Below are positions 53,301-61,248 of a DNA stretch of 64,000 nt, piece after piece; within the stretch, counting starts at the first letter, position 1; each line of letters opens with the position of its first letter. Below the pieces are notes generated by a model. It ran no database searches. It was given only the letters and a program-made list of their open reading frames with translations, and was not told where the DNA came from. A program made the position numbers and the translations under genes. Origin of the DNA: Calothrix sp. PCC 7716 (lineage in GTDB: Bacteria > Cyanobacteriota > Cyanobacteriia > Cyanobacteriales > Nostocaceae); NCBI RefSeq assembly GCF_019977735.1, contig NZ_AP025018.1:10420580-10484579 (forward strand). Direction: 5' to 3'.

Positions 53301-55397
53301 TTTAGGCAAGTTGTACAACAACTGCTGCATTGGTCTAATTCAATAGCTGAATCAAAGTTTAAACAATTATTTACTTATTTCTTTGACCGTAGGGCTGAAC
53401 TAGTTTTACAAGCTTTGGGAGATGATGAAGTTAGAAATAATATTTTTGATGTTTTACAAGCTCCGCCTGATAAGTTAGAAGCTTTAGCAAATATCGCACG
53501 CCAATCAAATATTACAGCTAATGACATAAATCAACTTGCTGAAAATTTTAACACTTATAAAGCATTAGAAAATTTGAAAGGGCAACCAAATATAGAAACT
53601 GACACAGTAGTTACATTACTTTCTGAACTCGGCATTAATTGTGTCCTTCCATATACTAATACTCAAAGAGTCGTTTCTATTAATAATAGCTTTGCAAAAT
53701 TTCTAGAAAACCCTGATGATTCTTCGCCTGAACAATCCGATGACTATTCTTTTGCCGAAACTTGGGATGACAATTATTTAATATGCATTCCAGATGAAAA
53801 TAATGATAGCCCAAGCTCTGGAGAAAATGCAGAAAGATACGGTCAAAATGGTGAGTATTGGGCAAGACGTTTGTACGAAGAGTTTTTAGAATACACTATT
53901 TTACCGCGCGACAACAGTGCCATGTCTGACACCTCAAACCCGCCCCCCCGCAAATCCAGCCAAACCGAACATACACTGCAACTCTCTGACGGTTCCGAGG
54001 TTCGCTACACGGCTTTGGCAGAATGGCAATTGTTGTTTGATCAAGAAAAGCCTCTAGCGCAACTGTTTCACGTGGCATATCTCGCAGAAAATAAAATCGG
54101 TACGCTGAAACCATTGACTTTTGTATTTAATGGTGGACCTGGAGCCGCTTCTGCATACTTACATATGGGCGCGTTAGGTCCAAAGCGCATTTATTTTGAT
54201 ACCAATGGCAAACTGCCAAAACCGCCTGTCAAACTCGTCGATAATTTAGAGAGTTGGTTAAGCTTCACAGATTTAGTGTTCATTGATCCGATCGGAACGG
54301 GTTTCAGTCGAGGTATCTCACAGGACAAAGATACACAGGACAAAGAGAAGGAGAAACCTCAAGAAGCTGATTTCTGGGAAGTAGATCGAGATTTGAATGC
54401 GTTAGGAGAATTCATTCAGCGCTTTCTGTCGAAGCACAATCGCTGGCTTTCACCGATCTTTATTGCAGGAGAAAGCTACGGTGGATTTCGCGTGGCACGT
54501 TTGGCACGAAAACTTCAGCAGGAATTTGGGGTTGGGCTTTCGGGTGCAATCCTAATTTCTCCAGCTTTAGAATTTAGCTTGTTGGGTGGAAGTGATTACA
54601 ATCTGACTGCTTGGGCAACGGTGCTCCCTTCTTTTGCTGCCGCTGCTGCACATCACGGACAGGCGCAATGGAGGGGAGAACCAGGAAATCTACACTCTCA
54701 TACTGCGGCTGCCGAGAAATTTGCCTGCAAAACGCTGATTCCTTTTTTGGCAATGGGCGATACGGTTTTAGAGGAAGAGCGAGAAGCCGTCTACCAGGAG
54801 ATGGCAGGATTAATCGGTTTACCAAAATCGCTAATTGAACGACAGGCTGGACGGATTGGGATTGAAGTGTTCTCACGGGAACTATTGCGAGATCGACAGC
54901 GGATTGTTGGACTATACGATGCGTCGATCACAGCGATTGACCCATTTCCCAATCGTATTACTTACGAAGGCATTGATCCAACGCTCGATGGACTCGATCG
55001 ATTGTTTACAGGTGCAATTAATAGTCAATTGCGTGAAACATTGGGAGTCGAAACTGACCTGACATATCGTCTGTTGAACTTAGAAACGTTCAAAGCCTGG
55101 AAATTTGATGCTAAAGGAGAATTGAAGCAGGGCTTTATTGGTGCGATCGATGATTTGCGCGTGGGAATGACGCTCAACCCATTCATGCAGGTGTATGTCA
55201 CTCACGGCTTATTTGATTTAGTCACGCCGTATTTTGCTTCAAATCATCTCGCCAATTTAATGAAGCTTGATGCAGAAGTTTGTCCAAACCTGATATTACG
55301 CCATTATCAAGGAGGGCATATGTTCTACACTTGGGACGATTCGCGACAGGCTTGGTTCGCTGAGATGAAAGAGTTTTATCAAAAAGCAACTGCATGA
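50301..55397 (+). CDS. Sacsin-like HSP90-type ATPase read in frame into an S10 carboxypeptidase
   Basis: 1698 codons. Residues 1-150 are a GHKL ATPase (WIWELLQNAKD with Glu43, Asn47 and Asp50; FKHNGKPF; GKFGTGF at 112-118) as in sacsin and restriction-linked relatives. Residues about 500-1060 contain three tandem units of about 190 residues, each with a WLN/WLS motif, then ILPxQxxxF and a WQFAR-like motif. From about 1176 (ENAERYGQNGEYWARRLYEE) a DUF3883-like nuclease-type domain seems to begin but stops at about 1200. From residue 1208 the protein is a serine carboxypeptidase. This could be a genuine fusion, a truncated gene with read-through, or an assembly join. The first half's role may be genome defence, by analogy. 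Confidence 0.7.
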   Translation: MTYEQEYRDELENAHRQQTATKLFDGIRRLYSSESSPRRWIWELLQNAKDVAHNQVKVEIILNKDYLEFKHNGKPFLMKNITYLIEQVSTKDRNSNKPTENQSDSNKVRTTGKFGTGFMTTHLLSKVVQLNSIFEDPKCKIYKRFNLNLDRSAATIEEMIEAVKKASDIRRHLDDENICPTLASDYQLYQTCDTSFRYQLNKEGFKVAQKGIEDLHNAIIYTLVFIPELESVIVKDETKSIETSYCIQNRKKLEEITISHIEKRVGDQIEKVIIANCSKIINLADEEGEISIAIQLEDISNQYSVVKLNSFAPLLFCDFPLIGSESKFQYPLVINSPLLEPTEPRDSILLDDRNETGGKKNRAIFEETISLYGILLDYAAQNWLNPHFLALAGLPKNIDSEWYESHIQSSIRAKVLESKLVCTNENTKIKLKDALVPECSNKNLLEFWEIAAFLHSSKLPQKQDVKEWSEVIGLDNRYPKELRYNLQKLLAEISEQKTLKNLSARLGLSDTNTLTWLNRVISFIIESKQLELLDNKYAILPNQYGVFQLKTQLRLDENIPDGLKEVLLILGEDWKQELLHLNINCKLERSYSTRNISERIGAIFAEKVHPNLRDAAYLLASYLPNSESNKKAIKPDILEKRIQIWQFAKALDNNVPEIKQLFDWTPSLWDICDEWLLNTLIQDIAQYRDVIKLHTNLRKTTELESINWLSSFINFLKANKKQSLYSEIAIFPNQQGVFRKKAELLFDRNVPEQLKDILETLSVPCRSKLLHTNILNFDKSLEQYRVIDCCKEINEIIRDKDSNQSESFKRAIYSLISYFKFGSREENRLKIWQFARDIYKQVIPDKVELDNLDEFDWKECNKWIIIALVEEVAQVNKLTTLASSLSKTKEQTTSWLNNFVYFVNTIDDTLFDKYAILPTQNEYFKLRKSLKRDGGIPEELKEIARYLRLEDWNDFLLLKNDLFTKAQQIIDEKEIVTLEDIADEIDYAIRDYKGDKQDNNFRQVVQQLLHWSNSIAESKFKQLFTYFFDRRAELVLQALGDDEVRNNIFDVLQAPPDKLEALANIARQSNITANDINQLAENFNTYKALENLKGQPNIETDTVVTLLSELGINCVLPYTNTQRVVSINNSFAKFLENPDDSSPEQSDDYSFAETWDDNYLICIPDENNDSPSSGENAERYGQNGEYWARRLYEEFLEYTILPRDNSAMSDTSNPPPRKSSQTEHTLQLSDGSEVRYTALAEWQLLFDQEKPLAQLFHVAYLAENKIGTLKPLTFVFNGGPGAASAYLHMGALGPKRIYFDTNGKLPKPPVKLVDNLESWLSFTDLVFIDPIGTGFSRGISQDKDTQDKEKEKPQEADFWEVDRDLNALGEFIQRFLSKHNRWLSPIFIAGESYGGFRVARLARKLQQEFGVGLSGAILISPALEFSLLGGSDYNLTAWATVLPSFAAAAAHHGQAQWRGEPGNLHSHTAAAEKFACKTLIPFLAMGDTVLEEEREAVYQEMAGLIGLPKSLIERQAGRIGIEVFSRELLRDRQRIVGLYDASITAIDPFPNRITYEGIDPTLDGLDRLFTGAINSQLRETLGVETDLTYRLLNLETFKAWKFDAKGELKQGFIGAIDDLRVGMTLNPFMQVYVTHGLFDLVTPYFASNHLANLMKLDAEVCPNLILRHYQGGHMFYTWDDSRQAWFAEMKEFYQKATA
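53922..55397 (+). CDS. S10-family serine carboxypeptidase portion, foreign signature
   Basis: Starting at an internal ATG, 491 residues match the S10 peptidase family: FNGGPGAASAYLHMG (oxyanion hole), IAGESYGGF with catalytic Ser1392 of the fusion, Asp1639 in GLFDLVTPY, and His1673 in GGHMFYTW. The triad is complete, so it should be active. No signal peptide is seen, unlike many S10 enzymes. The segment carries about ten GATC sites in 1.5 kb while the rest of the window has roughly fifteen in 62 kb, has no GGCGCC, and is richer in GC. No clear ribosome site precedes ATG 53922. It may be independently translated. It was probably acquired from another bacterium. Confidence 0.85.
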   Translation: MSDTSNPPPRKSSQTEHTLQLSDGSEVRYTALAEWQLLFDQEKPLAQLFHVAYLAENKIGTLKPLTFVFNGGPGAASAYLHMGALGPKRIYFDTNGKLPKPPVKLVDNLESWLSFTDLVFIDPIGTGFSRGISQDKDTQDKEKEKPQEADFWEVDRDLNALGEFIQRFLSKHNRWLSPIFIAGESYGGFRVARLARKLQQEFGVGLSGAILISPALEFSLLGGSDYNLTAWATVLPSFAAAAAHHGQAQWRGEPGNLHSHTAAAEKFACKTLIPFLAMGDTVLEEEREAVYQEMAGLIGLPKSLIERQAGRIGIEVFSRELLRDRQRIVGLYDASITAIDPFPNRITYEGIDPTLDGLDRLFTGAINSQLRETLGVETDLTYRLLNLETFKAWKFDAKGELKQGFIGAIDDLRVGMTLNPFMQVYVTHGLFDLVTPYFASNHLANLMKLDAEVCPNLILRHYQGGHMFYTWDDSRQAWFAEMKEFYQKATA

Positions 55398-55645
55398 GTT
55401 AGAGAAAATAAGTAGCCATAAGTATACCCAGCAACATATTTCCAAAAGTACAGAGTATGTATATATTCGGCTTTATGCATACAGAACCTATAATTACAAA
55501 TGAACGACTTTAGTAATACATATGCGCTGCTAACATAATTAGAGCGTATGGGTGTTATTACTCAAAAAGTTCTATCAACAGCTTTTAACATGTATTAAAA
55601 ATAACCTCACCGCTTAATTGTCTACTTAAAAAAGTTCTATTAGCA

Positions 55646-55819
55646 ATGGCGCCTCCATCGTACTTTAGTCATGGTTACATTACACAAGCCAAGTGGGTAG
55701 ACACATGGCAAGAATGTTTAAGAGTCAACTATCAACCTGTTGTTCATGTTAGTGCTATAGCAAAGCATCAAGACCCAAAAATTATCATCCCAGAAATTCT
55801 TTTGCATAATCCCAGCTAA
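55646..55819 (+). pseudogene. Fragment of a rolling-circle plasmid replication protein (Rep_1)
   Basis: A 57-codon frame reads SYFSHGYITQAKWVDTWQEC then LRVNYQPVVHVSAI and PKIIIPEIL before a stop. In Rep_1 (pC194/pUB110-type) proteins a W..LW...LRVDY.P.V.V block is followed a little later by a PEILKY-type motif, and both are matched here. The catalytic HUH and Tyr motifs of the full protein are missing, so it is a remnant. It lies 250 bp after the foreign-looking S10 segment. Confidence 0.6.
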
Positions 55820-56221
55820 CAACTTTAAAGTTAGCCAGGATTACTTAACTTGATACTTTAGAAATAATTTAAACCAATACATTTATTCACATCTTTTACT
55901 TATACAAATAAATTCTTAATTTTCAAAAAGTATGTGTTTAATATGCCTATTTATTCAGTCCATCAAATGGACTTTCAGTATTAGCCTAGGAACTTCTAGT
56001 CTTAGGCGGGTATGAGCATAGTTACAGATTAAGTAATTAATACTACATAAAAAATGTAAGCGCAAGATATGAGTTAATGCGAAATTTACCTTCGGTTCAT
56101 TTAAGCGTTATTTCCGTGATTTTGAAAATGATGCTTAAATTTTATATATTAAAAATTGTTTGTAACTAAATTTAAATTGCTTTAAAATTTATTTGATTTA
56201 TTGATTTTTTATATTTACATA

Positions 56222-56257
56222 AAAATAATAAAAACCTCAACCCATTACGGGCTGAGG
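56222..56257 (-). terminator. Rho-independent terminator of the BI-1 family gene
   Basis: On the minus strand CCTCAGCCC, loop GTAAT, and GGGTTGAGG form a 9-bp stem with one G-T pair, followed by TTTTTATTATTTTT. It lies about 120 bp after the stop of the gene at 56376. Confidence 0.8.
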
Positions 56258-56375
56258 CAAAGGTTAATCAGGGTGCATCTAGAATTTGTATTCGCTGTAT
56301 GGTTGAGCTAATCTGGACAAAATTGAATATTTTATCTCATCAATCTAGAACACCTTATTAATATCCAGGTAGAGA

Positions 56376-57104
56376 TTAATCACGGCTATTTATTGCAATT
56401 AGTAACCGCAAAATGAAAATAAACAAATTGATGTAGGTTAGGTACATTGATAAAGCAGCGCTTAAATACTGGTTATCACGATAAGCGCGCGGTAATATAT
56501 AGAAGTCAACAACTGCTGCTCCTACAAACAAAAATACTCCGATACCTGAAATACCAATTTCTAGCCAACCTGGTGTGTATACACCAAACATCCGGAAAAC
56601 TACTTGGACTAGCATTACCACAAGTAAAGCAATTAACCCTAAGCCAATTGTTTTACTTAGCGCCATCCCATCCGACTCAGAAAGGTTAGAACCAACTTGA
56701 CGGGCGCCAATAAAGGTGACTCCACAACCAAGGGCTGCAAACCCAATTCCTGCAATGCCTACACCTGTGGTACCCAAGGCAACTGCCACAATACCCGAAA
56801 GTGTATAGCCAGATAACAGACTATATGTTGCCAATAAAGGTAATGCGACTTTATTATTCCCTTTCTCTGCAACGTTCTGGGCAACAAAGAAAAGTATCAG
56901 TTCTAAGACAAACGCCGCAATAAACGTAGGAAAAAAGATTCCTGGGTTATTCGCGCGCACAAACAAACCACCATATGTGCCGACAGCAGTCAACACAAGA
57001 CCCCCACCCACAAAAGGAAGGGCGTTAGCAATTACGTTTGGACCAACCAGGGCTTGATTTTTAGCCTGGTTAATGGCTTCGCGGAAGTTGCTGCTACTAC
57101 TCAT
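56376..57104 (-). CDS. Bax inhibitor-1 (BI-1/YccA) family membrane protein
   Basis: 242 residues with seven membrane segments and the family's C-terminal signature LSMYLTYINLFIFILRLLIA. The conserved acid of BI-1 proteins may be Asp in VVDFYILPRAYRD. Bacterial members act as pH-sensitive calcium or proton leak channels, or modulate membrane proteases; the role here is unknown. No operon partner. Confidence 0.85.
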   Translation of the reverse strand: MSSSSNFREAINQAKNQALVGPNVIANALPFVGGGLVLTAVGTYGGLFVRANNPGIFFPTFIAAFVLELILFFVAQNVAEKGNNKVALPLLATYSLLSGYTLSGIVAVALGTTGVGIAGIGFAALGCGVTFIGARQVGSNLSESDGMALSKTIGLGLIALLVVMLVQVVFRMFGVYTPGWLEIGISGIGVFLFVGAAVVDFYILPRAYRDNQYLSAALSMYLTYINLFIFILRLLIAINSRD

Positions 57105-57272
57105 ATTTGAAACAATCTTATTAACAGAAGAATTATCTTCCTCTATTTTGACCCATATTTAAATTATCTAGGGGTGTGGTAATTGCTAGTTTTTTAACGC
57201 ACTAATGCTGTTGTGATGTAAATATCAAGCTTGGTACCATCGCATGTTAGTCGTATAAATACTGAGTACAAC

Positions 57273-57749
57273 TTACAATCTGGCGCCCACCGAAAGTAAA
57301 TTTTGACGTTGTATCTGTGTCAAACCAATAGTACTATCAAGTTGGCATCCTGAAACAAGCGTATCTTTCCATATTGTTTCGTTAAGCGTGGCGCCAGATA
57401 AATTAGCATTGCGTAAATCGGCGCCAGTAAAATTAACAAATATCAAGTCAGCTTTTACAAAACTAGTATTGCTTAAATTGGCGCCAGATAAATTACCGCG
57501 AATTAAGTTTACACCATCTAAAATTAACCCAGACAAATCTGCTCCTACCAAATTAGGAAACTTTAATCCTCTAGGATTTTCTAAATATCGCGCTACACAA
57601 CTTACATTTGCTTCATTTAAACGCATTTGTAATAAAAACGTGTAGCGCACAATTCCATGCTGCTTAAGTATACATAAACGCTGTTGAGCATCCTGTTCCA
57701 AAAATTCAGTTGCCACTTGACGTAAATATGACGCTGTATAATTATTCAT
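57273..57749 (-). CDS. Pentapeptide repeat protein
   Basis: 158 residues. A helical head (1-65) is followed by A(D/N)LxX pentapeptides at about 70-140 (VGADLSGLILDGVNL, ANLSNTSF, GADLRNANLSGATL), which fold as a right-handed quadrilateral beta helix. Four GGCGCC sites occur at the repeated GA codons. The function is unknown; cyanobacterial genomes have many. It is transcribed alone. Confidence 0.85.
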   Translation of the reverse strand: MNNYTASYLRQVATEFLEQDAQQRLCILKQHGIVRYTFLLQMRLNEANVSCVARYLENPRGLKFPNLVGADLSGLILDGVNLIRGNLSGANLSNTSFVKADLIFVNFTGADLRNANLSGATLNETIWKDTLVSGCQLDSTIGLTQIQRQNLLSVGARL

Positions 57750-57845
57750 AATATATAGGTATTAATATATTTATTATAAAAGAAAACAGCTAATAAAATT
57801 ACGCCACCTACGGCAGTTGTGTATACTTATTCAAATCTTCGGTAT

Positions 57846-58301
57846 TTAGTCTATAAAAAATTCTTCAAAAAATGTATAAAACTTAGGCGCTAGTAACTCA
57901 AACTTCTCTCCAACATAATCAGGAGTAGTGATTGTATACCCTTTGCCATTTAACCAATTATAATTATTAAACGGTTTATAAATTAAATGAGCCATACCTT
58001 CAGAGTAATAACCCGATAAAGTTAAAGTTTTAATCTTTGGAAAAAAATATACACTGAAATTGGCGTTTTTGCCAACATGTATTTCTTTTTTAAAAGTTAT
58101 AGACAAATTATTGCTGCCAATTTTTGGAGCTAACAAGTCATACTGATTTTTTGGAAAAATAAAAGCTGCTTCAGAACAGCTAGCTTGTCTATACAATAAC
58201 TTGAACCGAGTTTCCGGGAAAGCTAAAGCCACAATATTAGCCGCCTCTGCCAGCAAATCTGGTTGTATGCTATAAGTTACCTTAAGTGCGTCACAAGACA
58301 T
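57846..58301 (-). CDS. Hypothetical protein, unknown
   Basis: 151 residues with mixed alpha/beta character and many aromatic residues (FSVYFFPKIKTLTLSGYYSE), no signal peptide or membrane segment. I do not recognise it. It stands alone beside the degenerate leuD copy and may be part of the same mobile insertion, but no evidence fixes that. Confidence 0.6.
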   Translation of the reverse strand: MSCDALKVTYSIQPDLLAEAANIVALAFPETRFKLLYRQASCSEAAFIFPKNQYDLLAPKIGSNNLSITFKKEIHVGKNANFSVYFFPKIKTLTLSGYYSEGMAHLIYKPFNNYNWLNGKGYTITTPDYVGEKFELLAPKFYTFFEEFFID

Positions 58302-58432
58302 TTTGTTACCCTTAAATTATTATGATTGAACTGGAAATAGCTTGTCCGAGGTCAATTAAATGATTTCCTACTGTTTAATAGGGGCAACCAATATGCCTTT
58401 ATGCAATTGTAAATTTTTACTAAAAAAAAAAT

Positions 58433-58595
58433 AGTGCGTGATGCCACTTTAAGTATAGGCTTTACTAATGATTATTGTAAGCATCACAAATCATACGCTT
58501 ATCTCCACATGCACCCCAGAACCGGAAACGAACATGTTTCTTGCTCCTTGACTTAAGATGGCGCCTGTAAACTTACCATTTGCGCTTTTAATTTG
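58433..58595 (-). pseudogene. Partial duplicate of the leuD 3' end and its downstream repeat
   Basis: On the minus strand the sequence encodes [20 protein letters not shown], matching [21 protein letters not shown] of the intact leuD nearby with only a few changes. Downstream it also repeats the GTGCGTGATGC and AAGCATCAC elements that follow the true leuD (59201-59264). The frame is not part of an open gene. The copy and the intact leuD flank the higBA pair, so the region is a degenerate direct repeat about 0.76 kb apart. Confidence 0.8.
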
Positions 58596-58642
58596 TATAA
58601 GAGAGTTTAAGAAAGCAATTACTAGGCGGTTTTCTCCTGAAA

Positions 58643-58918
58643 CTACTTTTGTTGTATCCTAGCAAGTCCCAAACGATACTGGGCTTCACGATTTAGCCAA
58701 AATGCGGCTGTACTCCCCAATACTAGCTCTAGCTTTAAAGCTATTTCTTCGTTTATAGGTACTTTACCATCCATAAGTAGGCTGATATGTTCGGTTGCGT
58801 AACCCAATTGTTCTGCTAACTGTGCTTGTGTCCAATTGCGTTCTTCCAATAAGTCAGCAATAGTATCACCAGGGGCAGATACCCAATCTGGAGTAAAGGG
58901 ACGGTTGGCTTCAATCAT
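58643..58918 (-). CDS. higA: HigA-type antitoxin
   Basis: 91 residues of the XRE family: helix-turn-helix TQAQLAEQLGYATEHISLLM, then NEEIALKLELVLGSTAAFWLN typical of HigA/VapI proteins. It neutralises HigB and represses its own operon. It overlaps the HigB remnant by 8 bp in the usual toxin-first order. No good terminator is seen. With the toxin broken, it is an orphan antitoxin. Confidence 0.9.
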   Translation of the reverse strand: MIEANRPFTPDWVSAPGDTIADLLEERNWTQAQLAEQLGYATEHISLLMDGKVPINEEIALKLELVLGSTAAFWLNREAQYRLGLARIQQK

Positions 58919-59163
58919 GATAATCTCCTATATAAATAATACAAACAGCAGTAACTCTTAACCAATCAACACTTTCATCCTCCGTCAAAGGGATAGGGTC
59001 ATTTGCCGCTTTAAATCTAGACGTTTACCACCCTGTAGGTCTATAGCGAATTCACCAGCACGATCTCCTTTTAACATATTCGCGGAATTCCCAATTTTCT
59101 TTGTGCTAGGTCTTCTTGCTCGCATATTTTTTGTAGTTTACTGTCGCCGAAGCTTATCTCCAT
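58911..59163 (-). pseudogene. HigB toxin remnant with frameshifts
   Basis: From ATG at 59163 the frame reads MEISFGDSKLQKICEQEDLA then QRKLGIPRIC and stops, typical of the HigB killer family start. Further downstream other frames read KGDRAGEFAIDLQGGKRL and then NDPIPLTEDESVDWLRVTA followed by VCIIYIGDYHD, the expected C-terminal two-thirds. About 20-25 residues of the middle are absent, and at least two frame changes occur. The toxin should be inactive, while the antitoxin is intact. Confidence 0.82.
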
Positions 59164-59200
59164 ATTTTAATCAATTGATACAAGTATGACTAAGCGATAT

Positions 59201-59264
59201 GGTGCGTGACGCTACTTTAACAATTGTAATGTTTGTTGATCATTTGCTGTAAGCATCACGCACC
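59201..59264. repeat. Inverted repeat GGTGCGTGACGCT...AGCATCACGCACC
   Basis: Fourteen-base arms (one mismatch) with a loop of about 36 bp, directly after the leuD stop. It may act as leuD terminator or be a mobile hairpin. A degenerate copy occurs at 58433-58492, as part of the duplication described there. Confidence 0.75.
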
Positions 59265-59267
59265 CTA

Positions 59268-59864
59268 TTATGCTGCCCAGCTTATGTAAGGTAATTTTGC
59301 GGCAGTGGCTTTAACTTGTTCTGCTTGTGCTACTAGTTGTCCACATGCGTCCCATGAACCTGAGACAAACATGTTTCTTGCTCCTTCACTTATCAAGACG
59401 GCGCCTATAAAGTCACCACATTGGACTTGCATTGTTTCTAAGTTTAGTGTTAATGGCGCCTGTGGATTTGCGGTGATTAAGTTTTGCAGTTCCTTTACTG
59501 TTTCACCCGAAGCTGTAACACAAGGTACTCCCATAGCTACGCAATTACCGAAAAATATTTCAGCGAAGCTTTCACCTACTACTGCTGTAATACCCCATTT
59601 AGCAAGAGCTTGGGGTGCGTGTTCACGCGATGACCCACAACCAAAGTTTCTATTTACTACTAAAATATTGGCGCCTTGATATTGCGGTTGGTCAAAGGCA
59701 TGTGTACCTTTAAGGGCAATGCGGTCATCTTCAAAAGCATGGGCGCCTAACCCATCGAAAGTAACACAACGTAGAAAGCGCGCGGGAATAATGCGGTCGG
59801 TGTCGATGTCATTACCTACTAGAGGAATACCGCGACCGGATACTGATTTTACTTCGCTGACCAT
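59268..59864 (-). CDS. leuD: 3-isopropylmalate dehydratase small subunit
   Basis: About 198 residues from ATG 59864 ([15 protein letters not shown]; ribosome site AAGG 11 bases upstream); the frame opens earlier at 59900. [14 protein letters not shown] and [17 protein letters not shown] identify the swivel domain of the isomerase. With LeuC it isomerises 2-isopropylmalate to 3-isopropylmalate in leucine synthesis. It ends the leuC-glycosyltransferase-leuD gene run. Confidence 0.93.
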   Translation of the reverse strand: MVSEVKSVSGRGIPLVGNDIDTDRIIPARFLRCVTFDGLGAHAFEDDRIALKGTHAFDQPQYQGANILVVNRNFGCGSSREHAPQALAKWGITAVVGESFAEIFFGNCVAMGVPCVTASGETVKELQNLITANPQAPLTLNLETMQVQCGDFIGAVLISEGARNMFVSGSWDACGQLVAQAEQVKATAAKLPYISWAA

Positions 59865-59908
59865 AATTTGACCTTGGATTAAATGGAATATTTTAATCAC
59901 TGAAGTGA

Positions 59909-61225
59909 TTAATACGAGCTTTTTGGGCTTCTTAAAACGGGTTGCTTGGTTTCTGCTAGTTGTTCTAGTAACGTAGCAGCGTTTGTTGGTGCATCATAAT
60001 GCGAAATTTCATCACCGATTGATTTTGCTTTTTGTCGATAGTGATATGACGATAGAATCTTTTTAACGGCATCTTTAATTTTGGCAGGTGCAGGAGTTTT
60101 TGTTTTTAAGTTAATTCCTACCCCAGACCACTCAACGCGGGCGCCGACTTCTGGCTTATCCTCAGTTTTGCCTGCTACTACTAATGACACACCATTAGCT
60201 AAAGCCATCTGTACAGCGTTGTATCCACCATTCGTGATCATAATATCAACATGTGGCAACAAATGAAAATGTGGAATAAAAGGTTCGATTCTGGCATTTG
60301 TAGGATATTCTTGAAGTTTAATGTTTTCGATTGGATAACCCCCTGTTGTCGCAATTACTAACACATCTTCATGTGCCAGCGCTTGTAATGTGGGCACAAT
60401 TAAGTCATTGGGGTTAGCGGATACCGTACCTTGGGTAACATGAATTACTGGTTTACCAGCTTTTAAATCATCCCACCAAGCAGGCGGTATAAAATCAGTC
60501 GGAGAGCTAGATAAAAATGGTCCAACAAAATGAACTTGGGGTGGCAAATCACTGCGAGGATATTCAAATGATGGAACTGTTCCCTGTAAATACAAAAAAG
60601 GTGATATCTTGTCAAAAAAAATCTTGTTATGAGGTAGCAAGCCAACGCTAGCACGGATATCATTCGTATGATTAATTACATCTCTTAACAATACCCTCTG
60701 AAGTATCCAGTTTAAAACATCGTTCCGCAAGTGTCCTAATTTTGAAGCATTAGGCGTAAAACCTAATCCAAAAGGGGCTGTATCGCGGCTACCAACTGCT
60801 AAAACACTAGTACTAAATTCTGCATAAGGTAAACTCTGTTGTTCGCTGACCCAACCACCTGCTAAGAAGAAGGAATCGGACAAAAGTACATCTGCTGGAA
60901 ATGAGCGTAAAATATCTACATAGTCTTGCATTTGGGAAACAGTCGGGTCAATCATAAAGGTTTTAATGTCGTATTTAAACTGTGCAAACCCTTTAAGTTT
61001 TTCCCGTTGTTCCCACAAAGATTTTGGAAGGTTCTCAAAATCAGAGGCATCCAGCCCTTTATTCATGGGAACATAGCAGGCGCCAGTTGCTTCTATTTTG
61101 GGTTGAAATAATTTCCCTGTGTACCACCATACTTCATGACCTCGTTCTACCAGCTTGCGAGCAATAGGCAAAGCAGGATTAACATGTCCAACAGCAGGTA
61201 CAGTTCCGATGAGAAAACGAGCCAT
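59909..61225 (-). CDS. GT1 (UDP-glycosyltransferase/macrolide type) glycosyltransferase
   Basis: 438 residues of the GT-B family: [19 protein letters not shown] at the N-terminus, and C-terminal nucleotide-sugar site [20 protein letters not shown] and [17 protein letters not shown] near 330-375. The common HCG motif is NGGYN here. Relatives glycosylate macrolides, sterols, carotenoids or flavonoids. It is placed between leuC and leuD, 23 bp after the first and 8 bp before the frame of the second, so it is probably co-transcribed with leucine genes. The acceptor is unknown. Confidence 0.87.
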   Translation of the reverse strand: MARFLIGTVPAVGHVNPALPIARKLVERGHEVWWYTGKLFQPKIEATGACYVPMNKGLDASDFENLPKSLWEQREKLKGFAQFKYDIKTFMIDPTVSQMQDYVDILRSFPADVLLSDSFFLAGGWVSEQQSLPYAEFSTSVLAVGSRDTAPFGLGFTPNASKLGHLRNDVLNWILQRVLLRDVINHTNDIRASVGLLPHNKIFFDKISPFLYLQGTVPSFEYPRSDLPPQVHFVGPFLSSSPTDFIPPAWWDDLKAGKPVIHVTQGTVSANPNDLIVPTLQALAHEDVLVIATTGGYPIENIKLQEYPTNARIEPFIPHFHLLPHVDIMITNGGYNAVQMALANGVSLVVAGKTEDKPEVGARVEWSGVGINLKTKTPAPAKIKDAVKKILSSYHYRQKAKSIGDEISHYDAPTNAATLLEQLAETKQPVLRSPKSSY

Positions 61226-61248
61226 TGTTTTGCCTCTGATTTTCCTTC

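Larger units (their letters stand above)
55398..56375. other. Intergenic region with a plasmid Rep remnant
   Basis: 978 bp following the S10 segment. It contains the Rep fragment at 55646-55819 and, near the right end, the terminator of the BI-1 gene. The remaining bases are AT-rich with no coding signal. The missing C-terminal half of the sacsin-like protein is not found here. Confidence 0.6.
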
